A stretch of DNA of 32,412 nucleotides from UBA3537 sp038106885 (GTDB lineage: Bacteria > Bacteroidota > Bacteroidia > Flavobacteriales > Flavobacteriaceae), in contig JAYNFX010000014.1 in assembly GCA_038106885.1 (NCBI GenBank), positions 1 to 32,412 of the forward strand. The letters run 5' to 3'. Below, piece by piece: positions 8,109 to 16,260 of this stretch; within the stretch, counting starts at the first letter, position 1; each line of letters begins with the position of its first letter. A model generated the notes under the pieces. The model worked only from the letters and a program-made list of their open reading frames with translations. It searched no databases and was not told where the DNA came from. Position numbers and translations under genes: made by a program.

Positions 8109-9455
8109 ATGCAAAAAAATTCGATTTTAATTAAAAATGCGCGGATTGTTAATGAAGGCTCTATAACAAATAGGGATTTACTAATAGAAGGAAAAAAAAT
8201 CTCAAATATTGATTCATCAATAAGCGTAAAAAATAATATTACCAAAGTCATTGACGCTGATGGTAAATTCCTTATGCCAGGTATGATTGATGACCAAGTT
8301 CATTTTAGAGAACCTGGGTTAACTCATAAAGCTAATATATTTACCGAGTCAAGGGCTGCAATTGCTGGTGGTATAACTTCTTTCATTGAAATGCCCAATA
8401 CTATTCCTAATGCAACAACAATTACTGAGCTAAATAAAAAATTTGATATTGCTTCAAATACTTCATATGCGAATTATTCTTTCATGTTTGGAGGAACCAA
8501 TGATAACTTGGATGAAATATTGAAAGTTGATTCCAAAAAAGTTGCTGCATTAAAATTATTTTTAGGTTCGTCAACAGGAAATATGTTAGTTGATAATCCT
8601 AAAGTATTGGAAGAAATTTTTTCTAAAACAGATTTATTAATTGCTGTACATTGCGAGGATGAACAAACCATTCGGAATAATACAAATAAATACATAAAAC
8701 AATTTGGTGATAACATACCAATTAAAATGCATCCTGTAATAAGAAGTGAAGAGTCCTGCTATTTGTCCTCTTCAAGGGCCATCGAGCTTGCGAAAAAAAC
8801 AGGTGCAAGACTTCATGTTTTTCATCTCTCTACAGCTAAAGAGATGTCATTATTTTCAAATAACCAATCTTTAATGGATAAGAAAATTACTGCTGAAGTA
8901 TGTATTCACCATTTGTGGTTTTCAGATGAAGATTATGAATCTAAAGGAACTTTAATTAAGTGGAATCCGGCAGTAAAAAAATCATCTGATCGTCAAGCGC
9001 TTTGGGATGCACTTTTGAATGATAAAATTGACGTAATTGCTACAGATCATGCGCCTCATACGCTGGATGAAAAATCAAATTCATATTTAAAAGCACCATC
9101 GGGTGGTCCTCTAGTTCAACATGCTGTTGTTGCCTTAATGGAATCGTATCAAAAGGGAAGAATTTCTTTAGAAAAATTAGTTGAGAAAATGTGTCACAAC
9201 CCAGCGATTTTATTTCAAATCGAAAAAAGAGGTTTTGTTAGAGAAGGTTACTATGCTGATTTAATCTTAGTTGATCCTAATGATCCATGGACTGTAAATA
9301 AAAATAATATTTTGTACAAGTGCGGTTGGTCTCCATTCGAAGGTGTCACATTTAACTCTAAAATTACGCATACTTTCTTAAATGGATCTTTGGTTTATCA
9401 TAATAATAAGTTTTCAAAGGATAAGGCCGCAATGCAATTAACTTTTAATAGATGA
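8109..9455 (+). CDS. pyrC: dihydroorotase (metal-dependent amidohydrolase)
   Basis: The 448-aa protein is a type-I dihydroorotase, the third step of pyrimidine synthesis (carbamoyl-aspartate to dihydroorotate). Visible motifs are 'MPGMIDDQVHFREPG' (57-70), 'GGITSFIEMPNT' (87-98), 'ALKLFLGSS' with the lysine expected to be carboxylated (Lys149), 'VHCEDE' (His181), 'LHVFHLST' (His239) and 'ATDHAPHT' (Asp313). The usual Asp-x-His-x-His metal motif reads Asp-Asp-Gln-Val-His, so one zinc ligand is Gln63. I recall the same form in other Bacteroidota. The gene abuts the upstream glycosyltransferase and overlaps DUF4296 by 4 bases (ATGA), so the three form one operon. Confidence 0.92.
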   Translation: MQKNSILIKNARIVNEGSITNRDLLIEGKKISNIDSSISVKNNITKVIDADGKFLMPGMIDDQVHFREPGLTHKANIFTESRAAIAGGITSFIEMPNTIPNATTITELNKKFDIASNTSYANYSFMFGGTNDNLDEILKVDSKKVAALKLFLGSSTGNMLVDNPKVLEEIFSKTDLLIAVHCEDEQTIRNNTNKYIKQFGDNIPIKMHPVIRSEESCYLSSSRAIELAKKTGARLHVFHLSTAKEMSLFSNNQSLMDKKITAEVCIHHLWFSDEDYESKGTLIKWNPAVKKSSDRQALWDALLNDKIDVIATDHAPHTLDEKSNSYLKAPSGGPLVQHAVVALMESYQKGRISLEKLVEKMCHNPAILFQIEKRGFVREGYYADLILVDPNDPWTVNKNNILYKCGWSPFEGVTFNSKITHTFLNGSLVYHNNKFSKDKAAMQLTFNR

Positions 9456-9928
9456 GAATTCTGTTTTACTTAGTCATTTCTTTACAAATGTATTCTTGTT
9501 TTGAGAATGTGACATATGAAAAACCTGAAAATTTAATACCAAAGGATAAAATGGTAGAAATATTATCTGAATTTATAATAATAAATTCAGCTCAAGGAAA
9601 TAATAAAAAAGTAATTGAAAATCAAATTAAATATCCTGTCAAATATATATATAATAAATATTCAATTGATAGTGCACAATTTGATGAAAGTAATGCTTAT
9701 TATTCAGCAAATGTTGAAATTTACAGTTCGATTTATGATAGTGTAAAGTTAAGGTTAGAGAAAAGAAAAGAAGCGATTGAAAATGAAATTAATAAAAGAA
9801 AAAAAACTTCAGATTCAATTAAAAATAATGAAAGGAAAAGATCAGATAGAAATAAGTTTATTTCCAGGAAGATTTTTCCTGGGAATAAAATTGACACGAC
9901 TTTTCGAAAGTCTCAAGAATTGAAGTGA
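9452..9928 (+). CDS. DUF4296 domain lipoprotein
   Basis: This 158-aa lipoprotein has a short signal, MRILFYLVISLQMYSC, with the lipid cysteine at position 16. The body has 'KPENLIPKDKMVEILSEFIIINSA' and a 'YSIDSAQFDESNAYYS' segment, the pattern of the Bacteroidota DUF4296 family, usually found directly after dihydroorotase as here. The last ~55 residues are very basic and likely helical (many Lys/Glu/Arg). The start overlaps the pyrC stop by 4 bases. The 3' end overlaps the convergent epimerase gene by 71 bases, so the last ~23 codons are double-coding. Function is unknown. Confidence 0.85.
   Translation: MRILFYLVISLQMYSCFENVTYEKPENLIPKDKMVEILSEFIIINSAQGNNKKVIENQIKYPVKYIYNKYSIDSAQFDESNAYYSANVEIYSSIYDSVKLRLEKRKEAIENEINKRKKTSDSIKNNERKRSDRNKFISRKIFPGNKIDTTFRKSQELK
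9858..9888. repeat. 13-bp inverted repeat (strong hairpin) at convergent gene overlap
   Basis: TTATTTCCAGGAA (9858-9870) pairs with TTCCTGGGAATAA (9876-9888) over 13 pairs with one G-T wobble, leaving a 5-nt loop. Its outer edge is exactly the stop codon of the minus-strand epimerase, and it lies inside the 3' end of the plus-strand DUF4296 gene. No T-run follows on either strand, so it is not a classical terminator. It may stop transcription or protect 3' ends of both converging transcripts. Confidence 0.65.
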
Positions 9929-10871
9929 ATTCAAAATTCAAATTTTTTTTAATTTTTTTTGAACTATAATTAAAATTCCTTGTTAGAGTTTTACACAATG
10001 CTTTACTAAGTTTTCTTTCTTTATTAAAGAATTTTGATGATACTAAATCAAACACAAGAGCAATTTTAAGTTTAGATTTAGATATAAATGTTGATTTGTT
10101 TTTCATACCTAAATTGCTAGAAACCATATCAATTACTTTTTTGTAACTAAGATTTTTATTTACAAGAATATACCTTTCATTTTCAATTTTTGAATTCATT
10201 AAGCGGATCATAATATTTGCAATGTCTCTAACATCCACATATCCAGTTTTACCGCATGTGTGAAATCTTTTTTTATTAGTTACCATTTTAATGATGGTAC
10301 CAAAAGCAGATTTTGAAAATCCTGGACCAATAATTACTCCTGGATTGATAATTACAGACTTTACACCCTCTTGAACACCACGCCAAACTTCCATTTCAGC
10401 ACCATATTTTGATATAGCATAAGCACTTTTATGTTTATTTCCATCCCAGTAATTATTCTCATCAATTTCTTTAATGTTATAGCCTAATGTAGCAACACTG
10501 CTTACGTGGCATAATTTTTTAATTTTATTATTAATACATAAATTGACAATATTTGCTGTTCCTCTAATGTTTACCCTTCTGAGGGTTTCATACCTTGAAG
10601 GGTCAAAACTAATATATGCAGCACAGTGATAAACAAATGATATATCTTTAAAAGCATCCTGAAGTTGTGATAGATTATTCAAATCAGCTTCAATCCATTC
10701 AATTTTTTTGAACAGTTCATTAAAGTCTTTAGAATAAAATTTGAATAATAATTTAACTCGTTCAATATCTGAGTCAGCTCTATGAGTTGCTCTTATTACA
10801 TTATTTTCTAATGTTAATTGATAGATTAGATGACTACCAACAAGACCTGTTCCACCAGTAACTAATATCAT
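9858..10871 (-). CDS. NAD-dependent epimerase/dehydratase family protein (extended SDR)
   Basis: The 337-aa protein begins with the Rossmann nucleotide-binding motif 'MILVTGGTGLVGSHL' (TGGTGLVG at 5-12), has 'VSSVATLG' (about 123-130) and the catalytic pair of 'YAISK' (Tyr151, Lys155), and 'VIINPGVIIGPG' beyond. This is the dihydroflavonol-reductase/3-beta-HSD branch of extended short-chain dehydrogenases, which act on sugar nucleotides, sterol-like or flavonoid substrates; the substrate cannot be read from sequence. The C-terminus is lysine-rich, encoded by long A/T runs. The 3' end overlaps the convergent DUF4296 gene by 71 bases. It is divergent from tyrS, with 73 bp between the starts. 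Confidence 0.87.
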   Translation of the reverse strand: MILVTGGTGLVGSHLIYQLTLENNVIRATHRADSDIERVKLLFKFYSKDFNELFKKIEWIEADLNNLSQLQDAFKDISFVYHCAAYISFDPSRYETLRRVNIRGTANIVNLCINNKIKKLCHVSSVATLGYNIKEIDENNYWDGNKHKSAYAISKYGAEMEVWRGVQEGVKSVIINPGVIIGPGFSKSAFGTIIKMVTNKKRFHTCGKTGYVDVRDIANIMIRLMNSKIENERYILVNKNLSYKKVIDMVSSNLGMKNKSTFISKSKLKIALVFDLVSSKFFNKERKLSKALCKTLTRNFNYSSKKIKKNLNFEFTSILETFEKSCQFYSQEKSSWK

Positions 10872-10896
10872 AACACGAAATTACTGATTTTTCTTT

Positions 10897-10925
10897 TTTC
10901 GTCATTGTGTAATCTTTTATATTTG
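10897..10925 (+). promoter_or_regulatory. candidate tyrS promoter (Bacteroidetes type)
   Basis: TATATTTG (10918-10925) is a full TAnnTTTG -7 box. TTTC (10897-10900) lies 17 bases upstream as an imperfect -33 element (consensus TTTG). The predicted transcript start, near 10932, leaves a ~13-base leader before the GTG of tyrS, too short for a T-box. Confidence 0.55.
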
Positions 10926-10944
10926 TTTATCAAAATATATAAAA

Positions 10945-12237
10945 GTGAACAATTTTATTGATGAATTGAAATGGCGAGAAATGATTCATGATTCAATGCC
11001 AGGCGCAGAGCTTCATTTGAAAGAAAAAATGCGTAGCGCATATGTTGGATTTGATCCAACGGCTGATTCATTACACATTGGAAATTTAGTTCCAATAATG
11101 CTTTTGGCGCATTTCCAACGCTGTGGACATAAGCCAATAGCCCTTGTAGGAGGTGCAACTGGAATGATTGGCGATCCATCTGGGAAGTCGGTTGAGAGAA
11201 ATTTATTAGATGAATCAACACTTCGTCACAACCAAAAAGCTATAAAAAATCAATTGTCTTATTTTTTAGATTTTGAAAATAATAAACCAAATTCAGCATT
11301 AATCGTAAATAATTATGATTGGATGAAGAATTTTAATTTTTTAGACTTTATCCGTGATATTGGAAAACATATTTCCGTTAATTATATGATTGCTAAAGAC
11401 TCAGTTAAATCCAGAATATCTTCCGATAATAGTGAAGGTATGAGTTTTACGGAATTCACATATCAGCTTGTACAAGGATATGATTTCTTTCATTTGTATG
11501 AATCCTATAATTGTACTATTCAAATGGGGGGTAGTGATCAGTGGGGTAACATTACAACTGGTACTGAGCTAATAAGGAGAAAAGCCAGAGGGAAAGGTTT
11601 TGCAATTACATGTCCTTTAATTACAAAATCAGATGGTTCAAAATTTGGCAAAAGTGAAGGTGGAAATATTTGGCTTGATGCAAAACGAACTTCACCTTAT
11701 AAATTTTATCAATATTGGCTAAATTCAAGCGATGAAGATGCTGAAAAATATATAAAGATTTTCACCTTTTTAGAGCAAAATGAAATATCTGAAATAGTAA
11801 ATGAACATAACATTAATCCACATTTACGAAAATTGCAAGTTCGACTAGCACGGGAAATCACAACAATGGTTCATGGATCATCAAATTGCGAAAATGCTGA
11901 AAAAGCATCATGTATTTTATATAGTAAAGAATTCAAAAATGATATTAAATCTGTTGATGAAGCAACATTTTTGGATATTTTTGAAGGTGTGCCACAAGCT
12001 AATATACCAAAAGCAAAAATTGAGAAGGGATTAGATATGATTGCTGCTTTATCTTCTGAAACAGGATTCCTAAACTCTAATGGAGAAGCAAGGCGATCCT
12101 TAAAAGAGAATTCAATTTCTGTTAATAAAGATAAAGTTGATCAAGATTATATATTAAATAATTCAGATTTAATTAATGACTCTTACATTGTTATTAATCG
12201 AGGCAAACGCAGTACTTTTATTATTAGAGCAGTCTAA
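10945..12237 (+). CDS. tyrS: tyrosine--tRNA ligase
   Basis: The 430-aa enzyme charges tRNA-Tyr. It has the class-I signature 'HIGN' (44-47) in 'ADSLHIGNLVPIMLL', the tyrosine-binding 'QGYDFFHLY' and 'QMGGSDQWGNITTG' blocks, and the second signature 'KFGKS' (233-237) in place of KMSKS, as is usual for bacterial TyrRS. An S4-like RNA-binding domain closes the protein ('ARRSLKENSISVNKDKV', about residues 375-400). The start codon is GTG; a TAnnTTTG box lies 20 bases upstream. Length is normal for the family. Its stop is one base from the stop of the convergent LuxE-like gene, with no terminator between. Confidence 0.96.
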   Translation: MNNFIDELKWREMIHDSMPGAELHLKEKMRSAYVGFDPTADSLHIGNLVPIMLLAHFQRCGHKPIALVGGATGMIGDPSGKSVERNLLDESTLRHNQKAIKNQLSYFLDFENNKPNSALIVNNYDWMKNFNFLDFIRDIGKHISVNYMIAKDSVKSRISSDNSEGMSFTEFTYQLVQGYDFFHLYESYNCTIQMGGSDQWGNITTGTELIRRKARGKGFAITCPLITKSDGSKFGKSEGGNIWLDAKRTSPYKFYQYWLNSSDEDAEKYIKIFTFLEQNEISEIVNEHNINPHLRKLQVRLAREITTMVHGSSNCENAEKASCILYSKEFKNDIKSVDEATFLDIFEGVPQANIPKAKIEKGLDMIAALSSETGFLNSNGEARRSLKENSISVNKDKVDQDYILNNSDLINDSYIVINRGKRSTFIIRAV

Positions 12238-12238
12238 T

Positions 12239-13216
12239 TTATGTGACCATTAAATTACAGCCTCTTATATCTGATTGATCAAATCTTCCCAAAACCTCGA
12301 ATTGTCCATCTACATGTAATTTCCCTAGATCCATTGTTGCAATAAATGGACACGAATTTATATTTGCTAAATCAATTATATTTATACCTCCAGTTTTAGT
12401 TAATGGTAATATTGATTGTGGATCTTCAGTATCTCTTATTAGTATTTTCATCCATGGTGGAGTAGAAAACAGACCATTTTTTTTCGAGTAAGCTTGCGAT
12501 AGTAGCTCTGTCATTCCATATTCACTGTGAATATTATTTACTCCAAAACCATTTTTTAATAATTTGTGAAGTTCAGATTTAATTAATTCTTTACGCTTAC
12601 CTTTCATACCCCCAGTTTCCATAATAATAGTATGATTCAAATTAAATTTATGGTATTCAATTAAGTCTAATAGGGCATATGAAACACCGATTAAAATAGT
12701 TTTACGTTTTTCTTTTTCGAGGTTTAAAATAGTTTCTTTTAATTCATCAATTTCGTCCAAATAAAATCTACTCTCGGGGAATTTAGATTGTTCAATCATT
12801 TTATTTACCATGTAAACTAACGATGAATTATTTCTCTCTAAATAGCTCGGTAAAAGTCCTAAAATTGTATAATCATTTATATCTCCATAGAAAACTTTAA
12901 AACAGTTCATAAAACTTTTTTCATATAAATCTAAATCAGTAACGTAATGTTTACTTAAATTAGATCCTGTTGTACCACTACTAGTAAAGATTTTACTTGT
13001 TTTTTTTGAACTTATTTTGATTTCATGGGATTTAAAAAAGTCAATAGGTAAAAAAGGAATATCCTTTAAGTCTTTAATTTCGGAAGGGTGTTTACAAAGT
13101 AGATCACAAAATGATCTGTAAACCAAGTTATTTTCAAACTGAAATTTAAAGATTTCGAGTACTTTTTTTTCAAAGTCTGAAGGGCCACTAATATCAAAAA
13201 TTAATTCAGGATTCAT
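12239..13216 (-). CDS. LuxE-like acyl-protein synthetase / acyltransferase family protein
   Basis: The 325-aa protein belongs to the ANL-related LuxE/PaaK group. 'FTSSGTTGSNLSKHYV' (about 77-92) is the phosphate-binding loop for ATP, 'IMETGGMKGKRKEL' the next conserved block, and 'IHSEYGMTELLSQAY' the adenylate-binding motif. 'DLGKLHVDGQFEVLGRFD' is near the C-terminus, which lacks the usual ANL mobile domain. Such proteins activate an acyl group as the adenylate and pass it on; the substrate is not readable here. Flavobacterial genomes often keep this gene near tyrS. A -7-like TACCTTTG box lies just upstream (13239-13232) without a clear -33. Confidence 0.8.
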   Translation of the reverse strand: MNPELIFDISGPSDFEKKVLEIFKFQFENNLVYRSFCDLLCKHPSEIKDLKDIPFLPIDFFKSHEIKISSKKTSKIFTSSGTTGSNLSKHYVTDLDLYEKSFMNCFKVFYGDINDYTILGLLPSYLERNNSSLVYMVNKMIEQSKFPESRFYLDEIDELKETILNLEKEKRKTILIGVSYALLDLIEYHKFNLNHTIIMETGGMKGKRKELIKSELHKLLKNGFGVNNIHSEYGMTELLSQAYSKKNGLFSTPPWMKILIRDTEDPQSILPLTKTGGINIIDLANINSCPFIATMDLGKLHVDGQFEVLGRFDQSDIRGCNLMVT

Positions 13217-13244
13217 TTTTTTATATTACAACAAAGGTATAAAA

Positions 13245-13278
13245 TTCAAAGAGCGCTACCTTGGTAACGCTCTTTGAA
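13245..13278 (-). terminator. terminator hairpin after the secreted lamin-tail gene
   Basis: TTCAAAGAGCG (13245-13255) and CGCTCTTTGAA (13268-13278) form an 11-bp stem, extended by three more pairs beyond one C-A mismatch. Read on the minus strand it is followed by ATTTTAT, a weak T-run. It separates the 693-aa secreted protein gene from the LuxE-like gene that begins 29 bp further on. Confidence 0.7.
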
Positions 13279-13299
13279 ATAAAATGTAGACTATTTAAA

Positions 13300-15381
13300 T
13301 TAGTTTATTATTAGTTTTTTTGTAGTAATTATGTCATTTTGTTTTATTTTAATAACATACATTCCTGCTTTTAAATTACTAACATCTAGTCTGTTATTGT
13401 CAATTTTAGAGCTTATAATAACTTTTCCAAGTATATCGTAAACATCAACTATAATCTGTCCAGAAACATTAGTTGTGATATTAACAAATCCTTTATTTGT
13501 TGGATTAGGATAAAGCCCAATAGTTTGATTTGAGCTTAATATTTGATCAGTAGATAATGTTTCGTTGAAAGTCTGAGATATTGATAAATTATCAATTAAA
13601 ATCCCTTCATTTTGAGAAGAGTCAGACTGTCTCAATCCAAATTGAGTAATACTTGTTCCAGGATCAGACTCATCATCTCCTAAAATTGATGCATCAGTCT
13701 CAGAACTAGCATTAACCCACAATTGTGCAATATTTTGGTCTTGATCATATTTTACTGTCACTCTGTATGTTGTATCAAAGCTTAAGTCGTCAGGCCAAAT
13801 TGTATCAGCTGTACTTCCTGTAGAAGAAATTCCAAGAGTAAAATCACTACCTTCATTATTGGCTGTAACAATGTCAATTCTTGCTCTGTAGGAAAATCCA
13901 TCATCTTTAAACATTGCAAAATATTCATAATCTCCACCTGAGATAGGCTCTCCAGGATTGTTTACAGAAAAATCAAATGCATAGTACAAAACACCTTCTA
14001 CTGCACCAAATGAAACACCAGCATCTTCACTAGGGGTTCCGTGTTGAACTAAAACTTTCCCTTCAGTTACCAATAAATCACCTTCAGTTCCGGAAAAATT
14101 ATTCCAATTTGATGACGAAATTAAAGAGCCGTCTGGGTAATCAAAGGAATCATTGTAAGGTAAACCTAATGATGGATTACAATTAGGGCTACTTATTGAT
14201 CTGGTAAAATCACATGAACTATTCGAACTATCGCCTGTAAAAGTGACAACAAAATCTGTGTTTTCAGCTACGCCACTAACTACAATTGTACCTTCAGCAA
14301 CTGTTGATGGATCATCTCCAGAAACAGTTCCCACACCACCAGTATCAATTGTGTAATTAGTTGTTCCTCCACCGGTGTAATCAAAAGTTGTTGTGTATGT
14401 GTCAGTATCTTCAGAAGTATTTGAATCACATGTTGAGGAAATCGTATCAACATATAAATCACAAGGATATATTACTGAGAAAGTAACAGTTTGGTTTATA
14501 GCAGGACTAATAGGTTGGTGGTCCGGGCCAACTAATTCAACATATACTGTATATGATTCACCATCAACAACATCAATGAATTCATCTTCTAAATCATATT
14601 TCATTGCTTGAGCCTGTCCATTTACACTCCAATGTATATGACCATCAGCGCCAGAGTCTGTAGGTCCAATACTAAAGTTATCTACTGATAATGATACTGT
14701 CACGGATGTGGTTCCAGATTCAAATTCTTGATTATCTGATGGTGAAGTAATAGCAAGCACTGGACCAGAAACACAACCATCATATGATCCGATTGTATCC
14801 CAACCAGAATTCTGTGCACCTACTATCCACTCTGAATCTTGAGCATTTGTGCCAAAAGAACCTAATTCATTTGGGTTTGGTCCACAGACTGTAGTTTTTC
14901 TTGTTAAAGTGTGATCTTGTGTACCGTTTGCTACTCCAGCTACTTCCCATCCTGAGCCTGGATCAGGGCCCATATCTCCAAGAGCATCAATTATTGTATA
15001 CGAAGAAGCTGTTGCACCTGCAAGTGTAAGTGCAAAGAAATCGTCTCCATTAGATAAGTATGTAAATGTTTGATCTGCAACGATTGCTGGATCGGCAGAT
15101 CCATGGGCAATAACATAAACGTCGCCGCTAGCTATAATAGTTCCAGCTTCAAAAGTTACATTATCAGGGTAGTCAAATTCTCCAGTTACATTACAACCAT
15201 TACTACAACTAGATAGTGAATATCCAGAGAGATCAACATCTGAGTCGGTGCCATTATAGATTTCAATAAACTTGTTATTCGAACTTCCTTCACCAAACTT
15301 ACTGATGTAAAGCTCATTTACTTGAGAAAAAGAAAGATTTGAAATAAAAAGTAAAATAAAAAGAGTGTAAAAGTGTTTCAT
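13300..15381 (-). CDS. secreted lamin-tail-domain protein with T9SS type-A sorting domain
   Basis: This 693-aa surface or secreted protein starts with a Sec signal (MKHFYTLFILLFISNLSFSQ). A lamin-tail domain (about 20-200) follows: 'NELYISKFGEGSSNNKFIEIYNG', 'DVDLSGYSL', 'DVYVIAHG'. An Ig-like region (about 205-303, 'HIHWSVNG') comes next, then a Thr/Asp-rich beta module (about 305-405, 'DYTGGGTTNYTI'), a lectin-like region (about 405-605, 'YNDSFDYPDGSLISSSNWN', 'ARIDIVTAN') and a T9SS type-A tail (612-693, 'YPNPTNKGFV', 'LKAGMYVIKI'). No catalytic domain is visible, so an adhesive or matrix role is likely. It is transcribed alone, between a divergent regulator and a downstream terminator. 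Confidence 0.88.
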   Translation of the reverse strand: MKHFYTLFILLFISNLSFSQVNELYISKFGEGSSNNKFIEIYNGTDSDVDLSGYSLSSCSNGCNVTGEFDYPDNVTFEAGTIIASGDVYVIAHGSADPAIVADQTFTYLSNGDDFFALTLAGATASSYTIIDALGDMGPDPGSGWEVAGVANGTQDHTLTRKTTVCGPNPNELGSFGTNAQDSEWIVGAQNSGWDTIGSYDGCVSGPVLAITSPSDNQEFESGTTSVTVSLSVDNFSIGPTDSGADGHIHWSVNGQAQAMKYDLEDEFIDVVDGESYTVYVELVGPDHQPISPAINQTVTFSVIYPCDLYVDTISSTCDSNTSEDTDTYTTTFDYTGGGTTNYTIDTGGVGTVSGDDPSTVAEGTIVVSGVAENTDFVVTFTGDSSNSSCDFTRSISSPNCNPSLGLPYNDSFDYPDGSLISSSNWNNFSGTEGDLLVTEGKVLVQHGTPSEDAGVSFGAVEGVLYYAFDFSVNNPGEPISGGDYEYFAMFKDDGFSYRARIDIVTANNEGSDFTLGISSTGSTADTIWPDDLSFDTTYRVTVKYDQDQNIAQLWVNASSETDASILGDDESDPGTSITQFGLRQSDSSQNEGILIDNLSISQTFNETLSTDQILSSNQTIGLYPNPTNKGFVNITTNVSGQIIVDVYDILGKVIISSKIDNNRLDVSNLKAGMYVIKIKQNDIITTKKLIIN

Positions 15382-15403
15382 TAGCTAAGGATTTAATTTA
15401 TAA

Positions 15404-15411
15404 CAAATATA
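15404..15411 (-). promoter_or_regulatory. candidate -7 box for the lamin-tail gene
   Basis: Read on the minus strand this is TATATTTG, a full TAnnTTTG match 23 bases upstream of the start codon. The only -33-like partner is TTTA, 22 bases further upstream (15437-15434), so the call rests on the -7 box. Confidence 0.45.
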
Positions 15412-15567
15412 GTTTTTTTTGATGGTTTTTATTTAAATGAAATCAAATTACTAATAAAAATTTTACCTTCATTTTACTATAACGTTATCAAATTATGAAG
15501 ACTTGATTTTTTTACATTTAAAATGATAATAATCAATATCTTTATATTAATTTAATTATTATTTAAT

Positions 15568-16260
15568 ATGAGTGAAAACAAATTTAAAATATTATTAGTC
15601 GATGATGAGCCTGATATTTTAGAGATAATTAGTTATAATTTAAAGTCCAATGGATTTGAAGTTTTCACAGCACTAAACGGAGTAAAAGCTTTAAAAAAGG
15701 CTAAATCAATTCTTCCTGATTTAATTATTTTAGATGTAATGATGCCTGAAATGGATGGAATAGAAACTTGCGAAGAAATTAGGAAAATTCCTGAGCTTAA
15801 TGATACTATTATTACCTTTTTGACTGCAAGATCAGAGGATTACTCACAGCTAGCAGGTTTTGATGCAGGTGCTGATGATTATATAAATAAGCCCATAAAA
15901 CCAAAGCTTCTGGTTGGAAAAGTAAAATCCTTATTACGTCGTTTGAACAAAAATAAAGTTACGGAAAGTAAAAATGTAATCAATCTTGGTGATTTAATAA
16001 TTGATAGGGAAGAGTACAAAATCATTCTCAATAAAAACGAAATCCTTTTACCAAGAAAAGAATTTGAATTATTATATTTGTTAGCATCCAAACCAGGAAA
16101 AGTTTTTAAAAGAGAAGTTATTCTTGAAAAAATATGGGGTCATGAAGTTGTTGTTGGTGATAGAACAATTGATGTTCACATTAGAAAGCTTAGAGAAAAA
16201 CTAGGCGACTCCAGGTTCAAAACAATTAAAGGTGTGGGATATAAGTTTAAAAACAAATGA
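15568..16260 (+). CDS. OmpR/PhoB-family response regulator
   Basis: The 230-aa regulator has a receiver domain (about 6-123) with the acidic pocket Asp12-Asp13, phospho-acceptor Asp56 in 'LIILDVMMPEMDG', Thr in 'FLTARSE' and Lys108 in 'YINKPIKP'. A winged-helix DNA-binding domain follows (about 137-228), with 'LPRKEFELLYLLASKPGKVFKREVILEKIWG' split over its recognition region and 'RTIDVHIRKLREKLGD' then 'IKGVGYKF' at the end. It overlaps the kinase gene by 4 bases (ATGA), so the two are translated together. Similarity to PhoB/PhoR-type pairs of flavobacteria is clear, but phosphate control is inference. Upstream, TATCTTTA (15537-15544) is an imperfect -7 box. Confidence 0.93.
   Translation: MSENKFKILLVDDEPDILEIISYNLKSNGFEVFTALNGVKALKKAKSILPDLIILDVMMPEMDGIETCEEIRKIPELNDTIITFLTARSEDYSQLAGFDAGADDYINKPIKPKLLVGKVKSLLRRLNKNKVTESKNVINLGDLIIDREEYKIILNKNEILLPRKEFELLYLLASKPGKVFKREVILEKIWGHEVVVGDRTIDVHIRKLREKLGDSRFKTIKGVGYKFKNK

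Noticed and set aside
13232..13239. TACCTTTG box (minus strand) as promoter of the LuxE-like gene
   Set aside because: The -7 match is good, but the place of a -33 box is taken by the terminator hairpin and no TTTG lies at 17-23 bases; left as a remark only.
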